Made by a program: the position numbers and the translations under genes | Shown here: positions 1 through 10,779 of the stretch, piece by piece | How the letters are laid out: each line of letters starts with the position of its first letter | Position numbering within the stretch: the stretch's first letter is position 1 | NCBI GenBank assembly: GCA_031841125.1 | Contig: CM063109.1 | Span: 6,238,321-6,302,320 of the forward strand | Direction: 5' to 3' | Length of the DNA: 64,000 bases | From: Acanthococcus lagerstroemiae | Lineage: Eukaryota; Arthropoda; Insecta; Hemiptera; Eriococcidae | The notes under the pieces: generated by a model | Seen by the model: the letters and a program-made list of their open reading frames with translations, nothing else | Database searches by the model: none | What the model was told of the DNA's origin: nothing

Positions 1-187
1 CTTGTAAATTTCAGATAATATTAGAATTGGACCGGGCTTTCTCAAGATTTCCCAATACATCTTGGGAAAATCTTGGCATTTTGGGCCATCTTGATATGAG
101 TAGTCCGGCTAAACAGCTAAAATAGTTTATTTTAAAACTCTTCAGTTTTGTCGTCATACTGGGAACGGGTAACTCTGAGAATGTGTA

Positions 188-321
188 CCCGATGCGCAAA
201 ATCCCACCAGTTACGGGGATAACTAAACGGGAACAAGGGTAACCCGTGGGTAACAAATCGGTAACTTTTCCGCGGGTAACTGTGTAGTGGGTAACTAGAG
301 AGTAACTGATTGCGCATCGGG
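188..321. mobile_element. MITE, CCCGATGCGCAA family, copy 1
   Basis: This 134-bp non-autonomous element has inverted ends: CCCGATGCGCAA on the left and TTGCGCATCGGG on the right. TA stands outside both ends (186-187 and 322-323). The inside is built from GGTAAC/GTTACC words on both strands, so it can fold on itself, and it has no meaningful open frame. Related copies lie at 10142 and 41607. Short TIRs and TA flanks fit mobilisation by a TA-targeting transposase such as Tc1/mariner, but this is inferred from the ends alone. Confidence 0.8.
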
Positions 322-323
322 TA

Positions 324-2118
324 CCAGAAAGCCTAAGGTCCAAAGGCGAGATTTCTTTATTTGACTTGAATAGGTCAACAATAACCGAACTCGTTCAAAG
401 ACAATCAAATTCAACCAAAACTGACGAAACAGATAATCTGTAATATGAAATATGCAGTGAGCCCCTCGCCCACACACACATGAATCTTCGAAATCGACAT
501 TTTCCCGAAAATTTAGTTATTTAGTTGACATTTTGGAACATTTTAGACAGTATAATACAATAACGCGCACATCATTTCCCGAACTGTACTTGGCAAGGAG
601 GATCAGCTCGGAAAGTGATGATAATTTGAACGTGTACCAACATGGCCCAAGTAGCTATGTAAATTACGTCATATCCCGGTCATTAACACCGCGGCCCAAT
701 GACGCTGGGATACAACGTACTTGCCCGGGAATTCACGTTCGATCCCGAATTTACATCATGTACTGTAACATATGTACAGTTTGACCATTAATTGCGGCGG
801 GAAAATATTGAAACTCCTGTTTTGTGATTGGTTGAAAAAGAGCCACGCCGAAGGACAAAAAATCGAGGGACAATTTTCATGATTGGCAACACTGACTCTC
901 AACTGTGAAGACGCAATTTCCACGTTACTAACTTACTCATTCATTTATCTACAGTAGTTAGTATTATTTTGCCAGTTTGTTCTAATATATAGCTTGAAAA
1001 TTTAGAAAAAATAATAATAATAAAAATTGGTACAGGGAAAGCCATGCCGACGGACATTTTAGCATATTTAATCCAATTTCAACCCATTAAAAGTGGATCA
1101 AATTTTCTTCTGAAACTTTGAAAAAATAGGATTCAGTCATATCTATCAACGAAAAAAAAAAATCAACATTTTTGAAGAATAAGACAGAAAAACATAACCG
1201 CAAAAAAGGAAAATTTGAAAATGAACGAAGAAATTATTTATGAATGAAAAAGAACAAACTTTCAATAGATATATGCTATAAGCAATTAGTTCCTCACTTC
1301 TCCCAATAAATGGATTTATTTCAGCTCAAAGCTTGCTGGACACTGCAACACGATACCCAACTTATTAAAATTTCAGCTTCATCGCTGCAATATGACTTTG
1401 ATTATCAAGACCACACCAGGCTCAAATAATTAAGACAATACATAAGACCTGAATGAATGAAACAGACCTAAATGCAAACTGAGTTCTATCCACTGCTCAG
1501 AGGTATGAACTGCCTACTTGTTTTCATTCTCAGATCATGACTTGATAAAATGAACTGCAATGTTTTCGCATAATGGCTGCGGATGTATAGGTAGCTCAGT
1601 CTGTCACTTAAGTCAAAAATTCCAAACTGACTATGGTTGTTTTCACAATTAGGTTCAATTGAGAAAAGAATTCTTCAAGACATGACAAAAGCCGGGAGCG
1701 AAAAGAAAAAGTACCCCTACCGAGATTTGAGTCTCCTGAAACCACGAGGTCACATTGCCTTCTGCGTTCTGCATAATGAAGCCATTATTTGCTATTTTAT
1801 ATACTAGTGCATTTGGTAAACTATAATAAATTGAGTGTATAGATAAAGAATGGACATTGCATGACCTAAATATAGGAATGGAATAAGTATATTTGTGCAG
1901 AATATGACTATCCATACTGTAATTTCATCACACAAATATTGAAAATGCCTCGCTATCCCAATAAACGTCATATATCTCATCAGCCATTGGTCCTATACTG
2001 CAAAAAAAAAAAAAAAAATGGTAATCACCAAATTTGTAGATCTCCAAAAAAGTGACATTAAGTATTCGTTGTCATCAAAGGTTCGATAGAACTTACGATT
2101 CGCGAGGTGGAATTTCTC
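324..2118. other. no gene seen
   Basis: AT-rich sequence with a short CA run near 471-480 and a 17-base A tract at 2002-2018. The longest open frames (83 codons at 533-784 plus, 86 codons at 1655-1915 minus) have no recognisable motif and no splice or promoter context. They look like chance. Confidence 0.6.
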
Positions 2119-2126
2119 ATAGGAAA

Positions 2127-2513
2127 CAGTGGCGGAACTACGATTTTTTTTCGGGTGGGCACGGAAGGGCCGGATTGTTAAGGACGGGGATTTTTTGAAT
2201 AAAACGCCGGCTTGAATGAAACTATGTACTTGTTATAAAAATTTGTATACGTATGTACTTACATAATATTAACAATTAATATAAAAGAATACGACTATTT
2301 TTATGATGAAGAGCAAAATTCTCTACAACATTATCTAAATTTAAACTTTTGGCAAATCGATTATAAGTATTTTATTTTTGAATTATTTTCGTCTATTGTA
2401 AGTGAGTTATTTTTCGTTAAAAAACTTCAGATTGTTCAAAAAAAATTGGGCGGGCCAAAAAAAAATTTAGGAAGGGCCTGGCCCACCCAGGCCCGCCCTT
2501 GGTTCCGCCGCTG
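2127..2513. mobile_element. hAT-type non-autonomous element with perfect 8-bp duplication
   Basis: The left end is CAGTGGCGGAACTA and the right end is the inverse of CAGCGGCGGAACCA. The 8-bp duplication ATAGGAAA stands directly outside both ends (2119-2126 and 2514-2521). CAG...CTG termini with an 8-bp duplication are typical of the hAT superfamily. G-rich GGGTGGGC and GGGCCTGGCCC stretches lie inside each end and the centre is AT-rich filler. At 387 bp with no transposase frame, it must have moved in trans. Confidence 0.85.
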
Positions 2514-2824
2514 ATAGGAAACCGACTTTCCGCCCTTTGAGTATCCCTGGTTTTTGACCTAAAAGGCCAATTGGGTTTACCTACGAACTTCAAACGCATT
2601 AGTATTGAAAAAAACTCATTATAAAAATTTTAGCTGACTTAGAGCATTAGACAACACTATTGTCCTTCAGAACACCCATTTTGGCCCCTCCCCTCTCGCC
2701 ACGAATGGTACGGTTGTGTTCATCTATGAACTCGACCCTCGCATCCAATTTTTGTAAACAACTCTATTACAGTTCTCGCTGTCCGTTAGCAGATATAATT
2801 CGGATCAAGAAAAGAAACAAAAAC

Positions 2825-3037
2825 CAGGCGCGGATCCACGGAGGAGGGCTAAAGGAAATCCCCCCTCAAAAAAAGGAAAATCTACGGTGGAAGAGGGAAG
2901 AATCTGTAGGGGAGGGGAAATCTATAGGAGAGAGGAAGATCTACGGGAGGAGGGGTAGTAAACAAATTTTCGCGCACTTTGCGCACTTTTCCTTTTGCCA
3001 TTTCCTTCCCCAAAATGATCGTCTGGATCCGCGCCTG
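2825..3037. mobile_element. hAT-type non-autonomous element
   Basis: The 14-base termini CAGGCGCGGATCCA are perfectly inverted at the two ends. The 8-bp flanks ACAAAAAC and AAAACAAC match at 6 of 8 places, so the duplication is probable and decayed. Three imperfect direct units around the word ATCTAYRGGRGG run from about 2879 to 2955. The 154-codon plus-strand frame crossing the element (2660-3124) is a by-product of its A/G-rich strand. Confidence 0.75.
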
Positions 3038-3045
3038 AAAACAAC

Positions 3046-3479
3046 AGAAGACAACAAAATCGCGACTTTCCTTACTTACAAATTCAAAATTCAAAAAGAT
3101 TTCCGTTTGCTCAAAAAGCGTTAATCAGCACTGTCGGAGAACTCAGCAACTGGTCTTTTCGCCTCACCCACTTCAATACTTCGTTCGATGTTCTGTTTCG
3201 CCCACTCTCAAGTGCCAAATATCGATTTTGGGGACTCAAATTAAAGCAGAGAAGTGAGCGCCCGAGCACCAGAAAAGAAAAACTTTTGGTTTTTCTGTCA
3301 CCGTTTCGCCTATTTCAAAACTTAGTTTTGGATTTCGGGCTGATACCAGAACCTGGTCAGAATACTTAGAAAATCAGTGATTCGAAAACCACATTTACAG
3401 GTGTGGATACTTCAACTTTCAAATTGATTTCAATTTTGTCCACTTCAAGACTGAAACTGGAATTTTGGCGTCTAAATCC
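3046..3479. other. no gene seen
   Basis: No repeat, hairpin or convincing reading frame was seen. The phrases 'ttggggactcaaa' and 'ggatttcgggctg' do not recur in the window. Confidence 0.5.
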
Positions 3480-3760
3480 GGGTCGGATACATACACGTAC
3501 ATGTACGTATGCGGACAGTCTCACATGTTCTGTGTCGCAAGCTATTTTGTATATAAATGCCATTTTGTTTGAATAAAGCTCTCATCCTTACGGTTGCAGT
3601 TTCCGTTATTGAAACCGAGCAAAGTAATGCTACTGTCCCCGCATCCACATACGTAGTTCGGGGAGCAACTCCGGGAGAGTCGAATACGTTCTCAAATTTC
3701 TTAGATGAACCTTAGAACAATTCCGGGAGAGTCAAAAATATTCTTCCACGAACATTGAAG
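3480..3760 (+). other. LTR-like promoter and polyadenylation block
   Basis: A TATA-like box, TATATAAA, at 3550-3557 is followed only 15 bases later by AATAAA at 3572-3577, then by a stretch ending in CCACA near 3650. A promoter this close to a polyadenylation signal is the U3-R arrangement of a retroviral-type long terminal repeat. Just downstream the words around CCGGGAGAGTC occur twice, 52 bp apart (3671 and 3723). No second LTR, primer-binding site or gag/pol frame was found, so a solo or partial LTR is a weak inference. A chance pair of signals is equally possible. Confidence 0.25.
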
Positions 3761-4380
3761 TTTGAAAAGTCTTAGTTACCCTCAAGAATTACCACTGACT
3801 TCTTCAGGAAAGAAATTGGATAGTAATGGGACAAAATTCGTTCAGTTGAGAATTCAATAAGTTGAAAAAATTTAATTCACAAAGATTATAGAAGACTTTT
3901 TTATTTTCAACGTCAATAAGAAAAAATCAGCGTAACAAATACTGTATTTCAAAACTACAAAGTTTTTTCTTGTAATTATCATCGCGAAGGCGAAAGAACT
4001 ATCCATATACCGGGTTAGAAGTATAATAGAGCCCACTGCTACAAGAAGAAGGTATGTACGTTCTTTTTTGGAAAATTGCATTTTCGTATAGAATAATTCC
4101 ATTTGTGGAAACCATCCATACCTCGATAACACTTTTCGTTGTGAAGTCACGAATATCCTTCGAAGAAATTCACTTCCACTCAAATGAATCAGGTATGAAT
4201 CAGACTTTATCGCTTTTGTAAGATAAGGCTGTGCTAAGTGAACAATAGTGACTCACTGTAAGAGGATGAGACTTAACACACCTGCGCAGGAATTATGTAC
4301 ATCGGTAATCGGTATTAGTGGTGTTAGTGTACATTGTAGGCATGTTCACTTGGATGCCGTTATTTTCAAAATGGAGTTTG
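3761..4380. other. no gene seen
   Basis: AT-rich sequence. The 103-codon minus frame at 3872-4183 has no recognisable motif. Nothing else stands out. Confidence 0.5.
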
Positions 4381-4484
4381 GGGGTGCAGGACCCTTTCAT
4401 TCCGTTTATTTTTATTTTTAAACAAGGCAAACAAACTTTGAAGTCGAAAAAAAATATTAACCCGTGCCGCAACTCGATCAAAGT
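4381..4484 (-). repeat. repeat E, copy 1 (inverted relative to copy 2)
   Basis: Read on the minus strand, this stretch runs from an AGTTGCGGCACGGGT word, through a T-tract and TTCGAC, to an end at CCTGCACCCC. The same order of words is found on the plus strand at 7253-7355. The two are diverged but clearly collinear. A plus-strand frame here contains LKSKKNINPCR, and the minus-strand frame over the other copy contains LRSKKNTHPCR, so the open frame is kept in both. Whether this is an unknown coding repeat or simple nucleotide descent cannot be told from two copies. Element ends were not located. Confidence 0.6.
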
Positions 4485-4724
4485 TTACTGCCAGATTTAC
4501 CTTCCATGGAAAAAAAAAATTAATTACAATTTTCGCTATTAATGTATTAATTAAGCATTAAATATTATTTTTACTCGATTTAGTGTGAAACATCGTTTTC
4601 GGTGGCTCCTTAGTTCATAGTAGGTTCAGTAGTCCGTACAGAATGTACGCGAATAAATTATTCGTCCAAAACAACAAACAAACTGGAAATGGCAATACAC
4701 GCCAATTTTATTGTTTTAATACGC

Positions 4725-4885
4725 ATGAGGGCCCAGGGTCCCTCTTTCCTCCAGTTCTGTGGAGATACTCAGGATGCTGATGGGAGGCGCCTGGCTTGGC
4801 ACTCACTGGTCTTCCTGGGGGTGGGTCTGCGTTCTACGGGGTCTTCTGCCTATAGTGGGTCTGGGGGGGGGGCTGCTAGTCTTCA
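4725..4885. other. GC-rich island of unknown origin
   Basis: This block of about 160 bp is much richer in G and C than its surroundings, starts around GAGGGCCCAGGGTCCC and ends in a 10-base G tract (4863-4872). It is open in one plus frame (4689-4991, 100 codons), but the peptide is not recognisable. Its composition suggests inserted sequence from another source or a decayed repeat. Confidence 0.35.
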
Positions 4886-4889
4886 CATA

Positions 4890-6368
4890 AAGAATGTAAA
4901 AAATATTGTATGCCAATCTTGTGTTTTAAATCAATCGCTAAAAAATGTACACATCTCGTTTCACCGGCAAAATTTTTGGATTAAGTATTAAAATGACTTG
5001 TAGTAATGCGTTTTACCAATAGAGCGCGCTAATTGATTTTCCTTTTGGTTATAAAACTGGTGGTGCGATTTTGGCTACCTTACCCTACGAATTTATTTAT
5101 TTATTCTTTTATTTATCTATTTACTGGTTGAATTGCCCGCGACTTCGCGGTGGTACACAGCAATTTTGTTTAAAATCGTAACATTTTTCTCAATAGTAAT
5201 TGGCCTGCGTAAACGCTCAGACCATATTCTACTTTAAAAAGAAAAGAAACTTCATATGTACATGGGCCGAAGGCTAAAAGCAGGAGTAAGAATTACCAGA
5301 ATTTTCCCCATTTGTATCAGATAACATTTACAAGATCTCTGGCAAAACTGACCCAATTTATTCGCAATTTTAAGTTATGTCCAGTCTTGAAGTTATACCG
5401 ACTTTCAAATTTTGGGTCATCCATTTACGATGTGCATAAAGGTTAGCCGAATGACGGGTACTTTTTTGAGAGACGGGGGGGGGGGAATTACGAACATCAA
5501 ACCAACTAACTCAATTCTTGTTTCAATCAGAAATACGCTATCAAATTAAAAAATAATTTGAAGACAAGATGGCGTCATCTTTTACCTTTACAAATTTTGC
5601 TTCTCTTATCTCCTATCTACACAGGTAATGTAGTTGAGTGCTAGATCATTTTGAATTTTTTTTTTTTTTAATAATTCCAAATATTTAGGATGCACTGGAA
5701 AGGTAGTATCTGGTCTGGCAACAACATATTATAGGGATAGGAAGAGAGAAGGAGAGAGCGTGGGGGAGGGGAGTTTTCTGTTTAGTAGATTGGAAACTTC
5801 AACCCTTTCTTCTGTGAGCAGTAAGTGTTGGACATATGTACATACGTATGTAGACCGAAATGCGTTTTCAATTCAGTCATTAAAAAACTCGCTGTCCTCC
5901 ACTGATTCACTAATTATATCAGCTTTTCTTTTCGAACATTTGGATGCCCCGTGACCCAATCTCTGCCTGAACCAAAAAAAAAAAAAAAAAAAAAAACTGT
6001 TCTAGTAAAATAAAGTTATTGTACGTTTTCAAGTCAATTTGCCTATGGGACCACACGGTTACTCTCTTTTCAGGAACTTCAACATTTTCAATGCTCTCCC
6101 ACTCCCTAAAAAATGGTAGCCTTCAACAGCGTTAATAATTTGTACTCATCTATTTCAACTGGTGATTTGATGCTGTTTATATGTAGCTTAGTTTTGCGAT
6201 CTGGGTCAGTGGTTCAGGGAACGTAAGGAATGAAAAAATGAAATTTGTGACATGAGCTGATTTTGTGGTTTGTAGGGTCATTGAGTATGATTTTAAAAGA
6301 TATTGAAAGTGGTTTTATATCCGATACTCTCCTCGAGCTACTTCAACAGGAGTTGACAACAAATATTA
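4890..6368. other. no gene seen; homopolymer runs
   Basis: The stretch contains an 11-base G tract at 5475-5485, a T tract at 5656-5669 and a 23-base A tract at 5974-5996. The A tract could be the tail of an old retroposed copy, but nothing upstream of it is recognisable. A GA-rich patch lies near 5738-5772. Confidence 0.5.
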
Positions 6369-6376
6369 GTTATTTT

Positions 6377-6749
6377 CAGGGGCGTACCGGAGAGTTTTTT
6401 CTGGGGGGGGGGGGGTAAAAATTATGAAAGTGTCCCCCAACTAAAATTCCCAAGTATCAAAGCAAAAAATAAAAAAAAAACCTTTTGACCTGTTGAATCT
6501 TTTCAACTGACTCAACTCAAAATTCCCAAGTATCAAACAAAGGAAGAAAAACCATTTGCCTTGTTCGGGTTTCCCAACTTCTCAACTCAATTCCCACGTA
6601 TCAAAGCAAAAAAAAAAAAAAAAAAACTTTTGACCTGTTGGATTTTTCCAACTCGCCTGACTGAAATGGTAAATTTTCCTAACTGCTGAGTGAAAAATTC
6701 CTACGGGGGGGGGGGGTAAGTTTCCCTCTCCCCCATCAGTACCTCCCTG
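6377..6749. mobile_element. hAT-type non-autonomous element with internal tandem units
   Basis: The left end is CAGGGGCGTACCGGAG and the right end is the inverse of CAGGGAGGTACTGATG. The 8-bp duplication GTTATTTT is perfect on both sides (6369-6376 and 6750-6757). Inside, a unit of about 70-76 bp containing AATTCCCAAGTATCAAA is repeated at about 6445, 6521 and 6589. G tracts of 13 and 12 bases (6403-6415, 6705-6716) sit symmetrically near the two ends, in the same orientation. Confidence 0.85.
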
Positions 6750-6971
6750 GTTATTTTTCAAGATGCTTAATAACTCATTTATTAAAATTCAACTTTACTG
6801 GACTTGATTATGGGACTGATTTTTGTATCCAACCCATCGAATGCTACTATAGGGAGTTACATTCAAACCTTTCAATGTCTTAAAAATCTAGCCTCCCTCC
6901 TCTTTTGGGGAAACCCTCGGATTCTAAGGATTCTAGCCAGTTAGGCTGGTAGACAGACAGTGAGCCTGATG

Positions 6972-7191
6972 TAGAGGTCTGGTTGGCCGAGTGGATAGCG
7001 CGTTGGTTTCGGAATCCGGAGGTCCCGCGGGTTCGAGCGCACGTGTAGCAGCTCGCCAGATTTCGACCTAGGCCGATTTTTCGGCCAAAAGGAAAGAGGG
7101 CTAAGACAGCCCTAACCGCCTCCCGACGTCCCTGAGGTAATACTCGAAAGGACGAATTCCAGGGCTCACGTTGAGAGTAAATTAGAAAAGA
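6972..7191 (+). mobile_element. tRNA-derived SINE, complete copy with 17-bp duplication
   Basis: The 5' head is tRNA-like. An A box, TGGCCGAGTGG, lies at about 6984-6994 and a B box, GGTTCGAG, at about 7030-7037. This is the internal RNA polymerase III promoter pattern, and the head resembles tRNA-Ser/Leu types with a long variable region. Past the head is an unrelated body with a short stem, AGGGCT/AGCCCT, around 7096-7112, and an A-rich end. The flanks AGACAGTGAGCCTGATG (6955-6971) and AGACAGTCAGCCTGATG (7192-7208) match at 16 of 17 places: a target-site duplication as made by LINE machinery. Pol III transcription and mobilisation by an RTE or other LINE are inferred from the type of element. 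Confidence 0.85.
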
Positions 7192-7252
7192 AGACAGTCA
7201 GCCTGATGCGCTGATAAACAGAAAAATCGACAGACAGACTCTGGATATAGCA

Positions 7253-7355
7253 CAATTTCAATTGCGCTGCGGCACGGGTGAGTATTTTTTTTCGACCTCA
7301 AATTGTTTTTTGCTTCATTTTTTAATAAAAATGAACAGAATTGAGGGGTGCTGCA
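7253..7355 (+). repeat. repeat E, copy 2
   Basis: Collinear with the minus strand of 4381-4484: GCTGCGGCACGGGT, then a T tract with TTCGACCTC, then AAAATGAACAGAAT and GGGGTGCTGCA. It begins 45 bp past the SINE duplication, so the SINE did not carry it in. Confidence 0.6.
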
Positions 7356-8239
7356 TAAGAAATAAAAATAAATTTTTTTATAGTAGTAAATAACAACCAC
7401 CCTAACACTTGTATTATTGTTTTAAGTACTGGTTTGGTATTGAATTTTATCAAGATTAACCTTTCACTCCGTTGTTTACAATATACCTATACCTTTATTA
7501 CCTATTTGTTTATTCATAACAATTCTGACACCTACTTGCCCTCTTATTCCCTTTGTATTTATTATTCTAAAGTCTCTCCTGACCAAAAATCATTCCCTCT
7601 TTCCACCTTACTTCACTTATTCCAACACTATCTATTCCTAGGTCAAGCCTCTTCATTTCTCTTAAGATTATCGAATCTTCCAACTCCATTCAAACTTCTT
7701 ACATTCCAAGTTTCTATTTTAATTGCACTTTTTTTTTAAAATTAATTTCCAGTGATGATGGTCCCCCAAGGAGCTCCTTCCCGGGCATCTGAATGGGGAA
7801 CTTTTTCGTCCGGAAAAACTATTTACCTGTTGGAACGCTATCACCAGTAATTAATATTTGGAAAAGCTACATTTCCTGGAAAGAGATACCTACTGTTGTC
7901 GTTTTTCATTGCTTTCAACAGGGTTTACCTGTCGGAGTTTGCCTTCTCCTAGATGCTTTCGGTCGCGATTTTAACGATGTATAACCTCATAGAAAGTCTT
8001 TTTTTAAATATTATTTTACGCTTAAGCCTTCTCACTACGGCGAGGTATCACCCAAGAGGGGGACTATTTCGGTACATTCATTTTAGTAAGTCAAAACTAA
8101 CAAGTCAACGGATTTGTCGATTGTTGGAGGAACTCAAACTTTGCTGACTCGAAAAATGATTGGGAGTGACAACCACCCTTCCCCAAGGGTCGGCCCTTGC
8201 TGCAGTAGAAACGAAAATCGAGTCGCCATTTAATCTTCT
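7356..8239. other. no gene seen
   Basis: A pyrimidine-rich plus strand gives a 101-codon frame at 7434-7739 full of Leu, Phe and Ser. This is a composition effect. No motif was seen. Confidence 0.5.
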
Positions 8240-8420
8240 TATAACATTAATCACTTCGACCAGGTTGGTGGCAAGCCTGTAGCGGTGGCAACCGCCACTA
8301 GTTGCCTGCATCTTGCGGTTTTCGCCACCACGGCGAGCGGTGGCGCGCCACGTTAACGCGCCGTTTCTGCGGCATCCGTCAAGCGACCGCGGGCGCGGGC
8401 GGTGGCGGGAACAGATGAGA
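8240..8420. other. GC-rich, CpG-rich island with short inverted repeats
   Basis: In an AT-rich setting, this stretch has many CG steps and self-complementary words: GTGGCAACCGCCAC around 8285, GGTGGCGCGCCACG around 8339, and GCGGGCGCGGGC. The arginine-rich minus frame over it (8105-8458) follows from the composition. It could mark a CpG island or promoter, or a decayed GC-rich insert. No transcript start was identified. Confidence 0.4.
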
Positions 8421-10140
8421 GAGGATGCGCGTAACACGCCGGTAATTAATACGTACATCGGGGTCCGATGACAGGTGCTAGGTCTCTTTACATTTAATTG
8501 CGGTATTTACCGATAATTTGAATATTTTTTCAATTTGTTGCCCACCTATGCAGGCGTTGGCCGGAGAAAAGCGTTTAAGAAAATGGTTCGCGGATGAGCC
8601 GATGGCTGATGGCTGATGATGTGTTTTCGGATGAACACCGCTTTATTCTAATTAGTAAACGGTTTTTCGGTTGACGAACGATACAATGAGACAATAGGAC
8701 ATCCGCCATTGTTGGTCTCCTCTGCTACACTTCGGTGTATTGTAACGTTTCTAAATAACGAAAATAAAAAATGTATATATAACCGGTGAACTTTTGCCGT
8801 TTATTGTTTGTATTAAATACAAATTATTCACAGCACGTTCCCCGTTTTACAGTACACGATTTTAATTATCAGTTCATAAAGTTAACTTCTTGTCTGCGGA
8901 TAGAAACATCTTTCTTTCGTTATTGTTATTCAAGTCTTGCTTCCGAAGTCTTCTCTGCATTTTTCTCTTTCTCACTCTCTCTTTTTTCCCCCGTCTTTGT
9001 CTGTCTCTTTCTTGGAGTGTGCGTTCTGTTTTTACCGCACTGGGGCCGTATATCTATTCTCGATATGCTGCCGAACACGTCTGCGATTCAGCGACGAAAA
9101 ATAGACCACGTTCGTGTACAAATTTTAATTTTTTTTTTTTTTCCTAATAAAGGTAATTCGTAATCCATCTTGATATGTTTGTTTGTCCATTTAATTTTTT
9201 TCTTCTAAATGTTATTATACGCGATATGGATATAGTGGGGGCTGTGATGGCAAATGGTTGATATTTCGATTTACCGGTTTTCGTTTTCGTAATGCTAGGA
9301 AACAGAGAGAAAAAGAATTGAGACACCACTTCGAATATGTTGTTTTCCTATTTAAAGCCGAAGTATTAAAAAGTGGCAAAGGTCGTCCGGCAGCGAGAAT
9401 GTAATTTAAAGCGATTCCCAGTCTCGGTGAACCTGAAAATTGGATACCGATATTTTAATTATAAAAATATTTTCAGTCACTAGGTTTTTTCTCTCAACGT
9501 GCCGAAGCACTGTGTAACGGAGAAGGAAAGATGAAAGGTTGGTTACAGGTCCAGACGACTTTACATACCTGTAATTCTGTTCGCTGATTCGAAATAATTT
9601 GGTTAGTTTGTCGGTATCATTCTTAGACGACACGGCGAGATAGAGAGCGAAGTCGCGAAATGACTAGAAGTGCTGTCGTGTTCTTTTAGCTTATTAAAAA
9701 AAACAATAACTCTTAATTCTCTTCAACTGGGGGAGTAGGCAACGGAAGTAAGAAAACAAACCGATCACCCTAATTTCGCAAATTTATACATCTTTATGCA
9801 TATCAGAGATTCTTTTTCAAAACGCAGTAAGTTCATATTTTTAGGATTTTGACAAAACTAGCTTAAACAACTTTTTTCAAAATTTACTAGTTTATTGCAG
9901 ACTGGTATACTTCAAATGAAGACCCATCGATTCGTGTAGAATTAACACTAAATAACCTGATGAAAGTACAAAATATCGTACCCCCTTTATTTTTCATAAT
10001 GTATAAAAATCAGACACGGAAAAACCGCTCAATGGCATTTAGAGAAAAAAAAACTTTAAAAACGAGATCGTGTTAGACAACCGCACAATCGAACAAACTA
10101 AAGAAATTTGCTGCTTAGGGTGCAATCTGAATTTCGGGAA
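8421..10140. other. no gene seen
   Basis: AT-rich. TATATATAA occurs near 8773 and T tracts near 9129-9141. The 125-codon plus frame at 8786-9163 is T- and C-rich and has no recognisable domain. Confidence 0.5.
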
Positions 10141-10141
10141 A

Positions 10142-10288
10142 CCCGATACGCAAAATCCCCCCAGTTACCCAGGTAACTAAAGGGGAACCATAGGTGACTG
10201 ACGGGTTTCTGGGTAATCTGAGGATAACTTAGGGTTGTAAATTGGTAACTTTTCCGCGAGTAACTAGGGTTACTGATTGCGCATCGGG
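10142..10288. mobile_element. MITE, CCCGATGCGCAA family, copy 2
   Basis: The ends are CCCGATACGCAA and TTGCGCATCGGG (one mismatch in the left TIR). Inside is the same GGTAAC/GTTACC patchwork as in copy 1, including the word GGTAACTTTTCCGCG near the right end. It is flanked by AA on both sides instead of TA, through mutation or a different target. Length 147 bp. Confidence 0.75.
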
Positions 10289-10581
10289 AATAAATAGATG
10301 CGAGCAGGAAAATATTCAAATTCTCCAAGGCTTTAGCGCTCATAAATAAAATGCCAAGGAAAAATCATGCTCAGAAAGAAACGAAAAATCTCATTTACAA
10401 TATACTAGCCCTCCCAAAACTTATACGTACGGTAGCAAAACCTAGTCTCCCCCCCCAAAAAAAAAAAAAGGCGATGAAAAGAAAGCAGTTGACGGAAATG
10501 AGGTCCACGGGAACGGCCGGATATGCCCTACTCAATAAAGTCTGAAATACAGCACTTTTAGAAGAATGAGGAGCATCACCG

Positions 10582-10779
10582 ATCATCGAAAACTATCGAG
10601 AAAAATGGAAAGACTATGTAGACCGAATGCCCAAAGATAGATTACCAAAGAGAATTATACAGTACGAACCAATCGGAAAAAGGAGCAGAGGACGTTCCAT
10701 GAAATGATGGTTCGACAGTTTCACCAGGTGAGCGGAACAGACCAAAGGCCTAACCTTGAAGTTTCATGATGAGGACTAA
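10582..10779 (+). pseudogene. RTE-like non-LTR retrotransposon, reverse-transcriptase C-terminal fragment
   Basis: One plus frame, broken by two stops, reads as the C-terminal tail that follows the RT domain in many animal non-LTR elements. It has EKWKDYVDRM, then RLPKRIIQYEPIGKR, then the GRS..K-W segment that normally reads GRP..RW, and an AEQTKGLTL segment near a C-terminus rich in Asp (HDED, stop at 10777). The in-frame stops fall at the RW position and shortly after, so it is dead. About 66 codons are seen. No RT catalytic part is visible upstream, as expected for 5' truncation. A and C homopolymers at 10449-10469 lie upstream but are not its tail. Confidence 0.65.

Noticed and set aside
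2660..3124. 154-codon plus-strand open frame
   Set aside because: It spans the hAT-type element at 2825-3037 and owes its length to the purine-rich strand.
6984..7050. Possible tRNA-Ser/Leu gene
   Set aside because: It is the head of a SINE with target duplications; the 3' half of a tRNA acceptor stem is missing.
8105..8458. 117-codon arginine-rich minus frame
   Set aside because: Explained by the GC-rich island composition. No motif.
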